DNA of 23,517 nt from CAZIGK01 sp964538615 (GTDB lineage Bacteria > Pseudomonadota > Alphaproteobacteria > Rickettsiales > RI-342), in NCBI GenBank assembly GCA_964538615.1, contig CAZIGK010000029.1:1-23517 (forward strand), written 5' to 3'. Shown piece by piece: positions 21,808 through 23,517 of this stretch; position 1 is the stretch's first letter; each line of letters begins with the position of its first letter. The notes under the pieces are model-generated. The model worked only from the letters and a program-made list of their open reading frames with translations. It was not told the DNA's origin and made no database searches. A program made the translations under genes and the position numbers.

Positions 21808-23186
21808 AATACATCAGCACCCGCGGACAAGCGCCCGCTCTTGATTTTTCCGATGTCGTCCTCACCGGTCTCGCCAGCGATGGTGGCCTCTACGTACCGG
21901 AAAGCTTCCCCCAGTTCTCCCCCGCAGAGATCGCCGCACTCGCAGGCCTCCCCTACGATGAAGTCGCCATTCGCATCATGCACCCTTTCGTGGGAGATAT
22001 TCCGGGACTGGACTTCCCCGCCATGGTACGGGAAACCTATGCCAGCTTCCGTCACCGCGCCGTCGCTCCACTGAAACAACTGGAGCCAAACCTCTGGCTA
22101 CTGGAACTGTTTCACGGCCCCACCCTCGCCTTCAAAGATTTCGCCCTGCAATTGCTGGGTCGCCTGATGGAATGGTTGCTCCTTCACCGTGGGGAACAAC
22201 TGGTGGTACTAGGCGCCACATCGGGGGATACCGGCTCCGCCGCCATTGAAGGCCTACGCGGTCGCAAAGGGGTGGAAATCGTCATCATGCACCCCCATGG
22301 CCGCGTCAGTGATGTACAACGCCGCCAAATGACCACTATTCTGGATCACAATGTGCATAATCTTGCTCTGCAAGGCACGTTCGATGACGCTCAGGCCATT
22401 GTGAAACAACTGTTTAATGACGCCCCCTTCCGCCAGCGCATCAAACTGGGCGCGGTCAATTCCATCAATTGGGCGCGCATCATGGCGCAAATTGTGTATT
22501 ATTTTTATGCAGCCGTCGCATTGGGCGCTCCCTCCCGCGCCGTATCTTTTTGCGTTCCAACCGGCAATTTTGGGGATATTTACGCCGGTTACGTCGCCGC
22601 ACGTATGGGCTTACCTATTGAGCGTCTGGTCGTTGCCACCAACCGCAACGATATTCTGGCTCGCTTCATGCAGTCTGGCACCTATCAAGCAGCGGATGTC
22701 CACCCCACCATCAGCCCAAGCATGGATATCCAGGTTTCCAGCAATTTTGAACGCCTGCTGTTTGATGCCTGCGACCGCGATGCCAACCGCATCCATAGCT
22801 GGATGCAATCGTTCCGTGCCAGCGGTTCTTTCACCGTCAAACCCGCGCATCTGCACAATATCCGCCGCTTGTTTGATGGCCTGCAAATCAGCGAAGAAGC
22901 CACCCATCAAACCATGGCAGATTACCACCTCGCGACGGGCGAACTGCTGGATCCGCACACGGCCATAGGTGTCAAAGCGGCCAAAAGCTTCATGAGCAAA
23001 CCCCATGTTCCCATGGTCTGTCTGGCCACGGCGCATCCGGCCAAGTTTCCCGCTGCGGTAGAAGCCGCCACCCACCAGCACCCTGCCCTGCCCCCGGCCA
23101 TGGCTGACCTGTTTGAACGTCCAGAGCGCATGCACACCATCGCCAACGACCCGGAAGCCATTAAGGCCTTCATTCTGAGCCTGTAA
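21804..23186 (+). CDS. thrC: Threonine synthase
   Basis: ThrC makes threonine from O-phosphohomoserine with PLP. The 460-residue length is that of the bacterial long form. The N-terminus MKYISTRGQAPALDFSDVVL is typical. PLP-binding Lys111 lies in LAFKDFALQLLG, ATSGDTGSAAIEG supplies the phosphate-binding loop, and SINWARIMAQIVYYFYA and PTGNFGDIYAGYVA match the family. The start overlaps the peptidase stop (ATGA). No ATG-proximal SD is needed if translation is coupled. It is the last gene; repeats follow after a small hairpin. Confidence 0.97.
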   Translation: MKYISTRGQAPALDFSDVVLTGLASDGGLYVPESFPQFSPAEIAALAGLPYDEVAIRIMHPFVGDIPGLDFPAMVRETYASFRHRAVAPLKQLEPNLWLLELFHGPTLAFKDFALQLLGRLMEWLLLHRGEQLVVLGATSGDTGSAAIEGLRGRKGVEIVIMHPHGRVSDVQRRQMTTILDHNVHNLALQGTFDDAQAIVKQLFNDAPFRQRIKLGAVNSINWARIMAQIVYYFYAAVALGAPSRAVSFCVPTGNFGDIYAGYVAARMGLPIERLVVATNRNDILARFMQSGTYQAADVHPTISPSMDIQVSSNFERLLFDACDRDANRIHSWMQSFRASGSFTVKPAHLHNIRRLFDGLQISEEATHQTMADYHLATGELLDPHTAIGVKAAKSFMSKPHVPMVCLATAHPAKFPAAVEAATHQHPALPPAMADLFERPERMHTIANDPEAIKAFILSL

Positions 23187-23200
23187 GTGAGAAAAACCCT

Positions 23201-23222
23201 CATGCCTGCGTAGGCAGATGCC
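23201..23222. repeat. Short hairpin repeat after thrC
   Basis: CATGCCTGCGTAGGCAGATGCC contains the stem TGCCT-GCGT-AGGCA (23203-23216). Degenerate relatives are CATGCCCGCATAGGC at 10385-10399 and the partial AGGCAGGCATCCA at the start of the window. It begins 15 bases after the thrC stop. Confidence 0.55.
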
Positions 23223-23230
23223 AACACTTG

Positions 23231-23259
23231 TCATTCCGGGCTTGACCCGGAATCCATCT
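23231..23259. repeat. 29-bp palindromic repeat, copy 3
   Basis: Identical over 29 bases to 151-179 and 5602-5630. It precedes the composite repeat directly, as between the two short-core copies. Confidence 0.92.
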
Positions 23260-23272
23260 TTCCCCTTGTTCT

Positions 23273-23386
23273 GGCTCCGCTCGGTTATTTTATTCCCTCC
23301 TTGCTCGACTCCTGTCTCGCAAATGAGGGCGGCTCAGGGCTGGTTCGGGCTTACTAGCCCTCACCTGACACAACCGTTGGTGTGGC
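23273..23386. repeat. Composite intergenic repeat, long-core copy 2
   Basis: The head GGCTCCGCTCGG and the core TTATTTTATTCCC through GAGGGC match the copy at 10184. The second hairpin slot differs: GGGCT-TACT-AGCCC (23347-23360) replaces GCGCAGGC-CTGCTT-GCCTGCGC. After GTGTGGCTTCG it runs straight into another core, without a tail. Confidence 0.9.
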
Positions 23387-23517
23387 TTCGCTCGGTTATT
23401 TTATTCCCTCCTTGCTCGACTCCTGTCTCGCAAATGAGGGCAGCTCAAGGCTGGCGCAGGCCTGCTTGCCTGCGCATGACACAACCGTTGGTGTGGCTTC
23501 GCCCCTCTCACTGCGTT
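23387..23517. repeat. Composite intergenic repeat, long-core copy 3 (runs off the window)
   Basis: The core restarts 111 bases after that of the previous copy. It is nearly identical to the copy at 10184, including the hairpin GCGCAGGC-CTGCTT-GCCTGCGC (23454-23475). The tail has begun (CCCCTCTCACTGCG) when the window ends. Nothing else is present from 23187 to the end. Confidence 0.9.

Noticed and set aside
23203..23216. Intrinsic terminator for thrC
   Set aside because: The stem has only 5 bp and no T-run follows; it looks like a member of a repeat type.

Overview
The window looks like an ordinary chromosomal segment of an aerobic alphaproteobacterium. The main evidence is the cytochrome c oxidase cluster coxB-coxA-ctaB-(47-aa CoxF-like gene)-ctaG-coxC-DUF983-SURF1, followed after one inserted gene by thrC, which is a typical alphaproteobacterial order. 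The oxidase has A1-type proton channel residues. The copies of the palindrome TCATTCCGGGCTTGACCCGG are also common in that class. I would not name an order or genus. No phage, transposase, integrase or CRISPR array is visible.

Region 1-4396 (minus strand): a probable operon runs holC, a 28-codon leader ORF, a COG2509-type FAD dehydrogenase, dcd and murA. It ends in intergenic repeats. Region 4397-6971 (plus): queE, a small antibiotic-biosynthesis-monooxygenase-like gene, a 330-bp block of repeats, then queC and queF. These are three of the enzymes of the preQ1 (queuosine precursor) pathway; queD and folE are not here. Region 6972-7642: a mazEF toxin-antitoxin pair with a palindromic operator over its -10 box. 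Region 7652-9360: a group II PLP amino acid decarboxylase on the minus strand. It is divergent from fpr (ferredoxin/flavodoxin-NADP reductase, 9361-10176), whose promoter carries a long palindrome.

Region 10177-10660: a composite repeat, tRNA-Thr(GGT) on the minus strand, and a promoter. Region 10693-13610 (plus): two small lysine/arginine-rich hypothetical genes, an RsmC-like and an RsuA-like 16S rRNA modification gene overlapping by ATGA, and mscL. Region 13611-19565: a CRP-type palindrome upstream of the oxidase genes, the three oxidase structural subunits, haem O synthase and the CuB chaperone CtaG. A strong intrinsic terminator follows coxC, then DUF983. Region 19628-23186: SURF1, an M32 carboxypeptidase and thrC, linked by two 4-base ATGA overlaps. 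The window ends in another tandem block of the composite repeats.

The most unusual content lies between the genes. One repeat family (constant head and tail, two alternative cores) sits at four gene ends. In it, hairpin arms differ between copies yet remain paired. A short leader ORF with the best Shine-Dalgarno in the window ends in Cys-Ile-Cys-Cys-Val and overlaps the start of the FAD dehydrogenase; it looks like a translational sensor. Nothing here is clearly a new multi-gene system.
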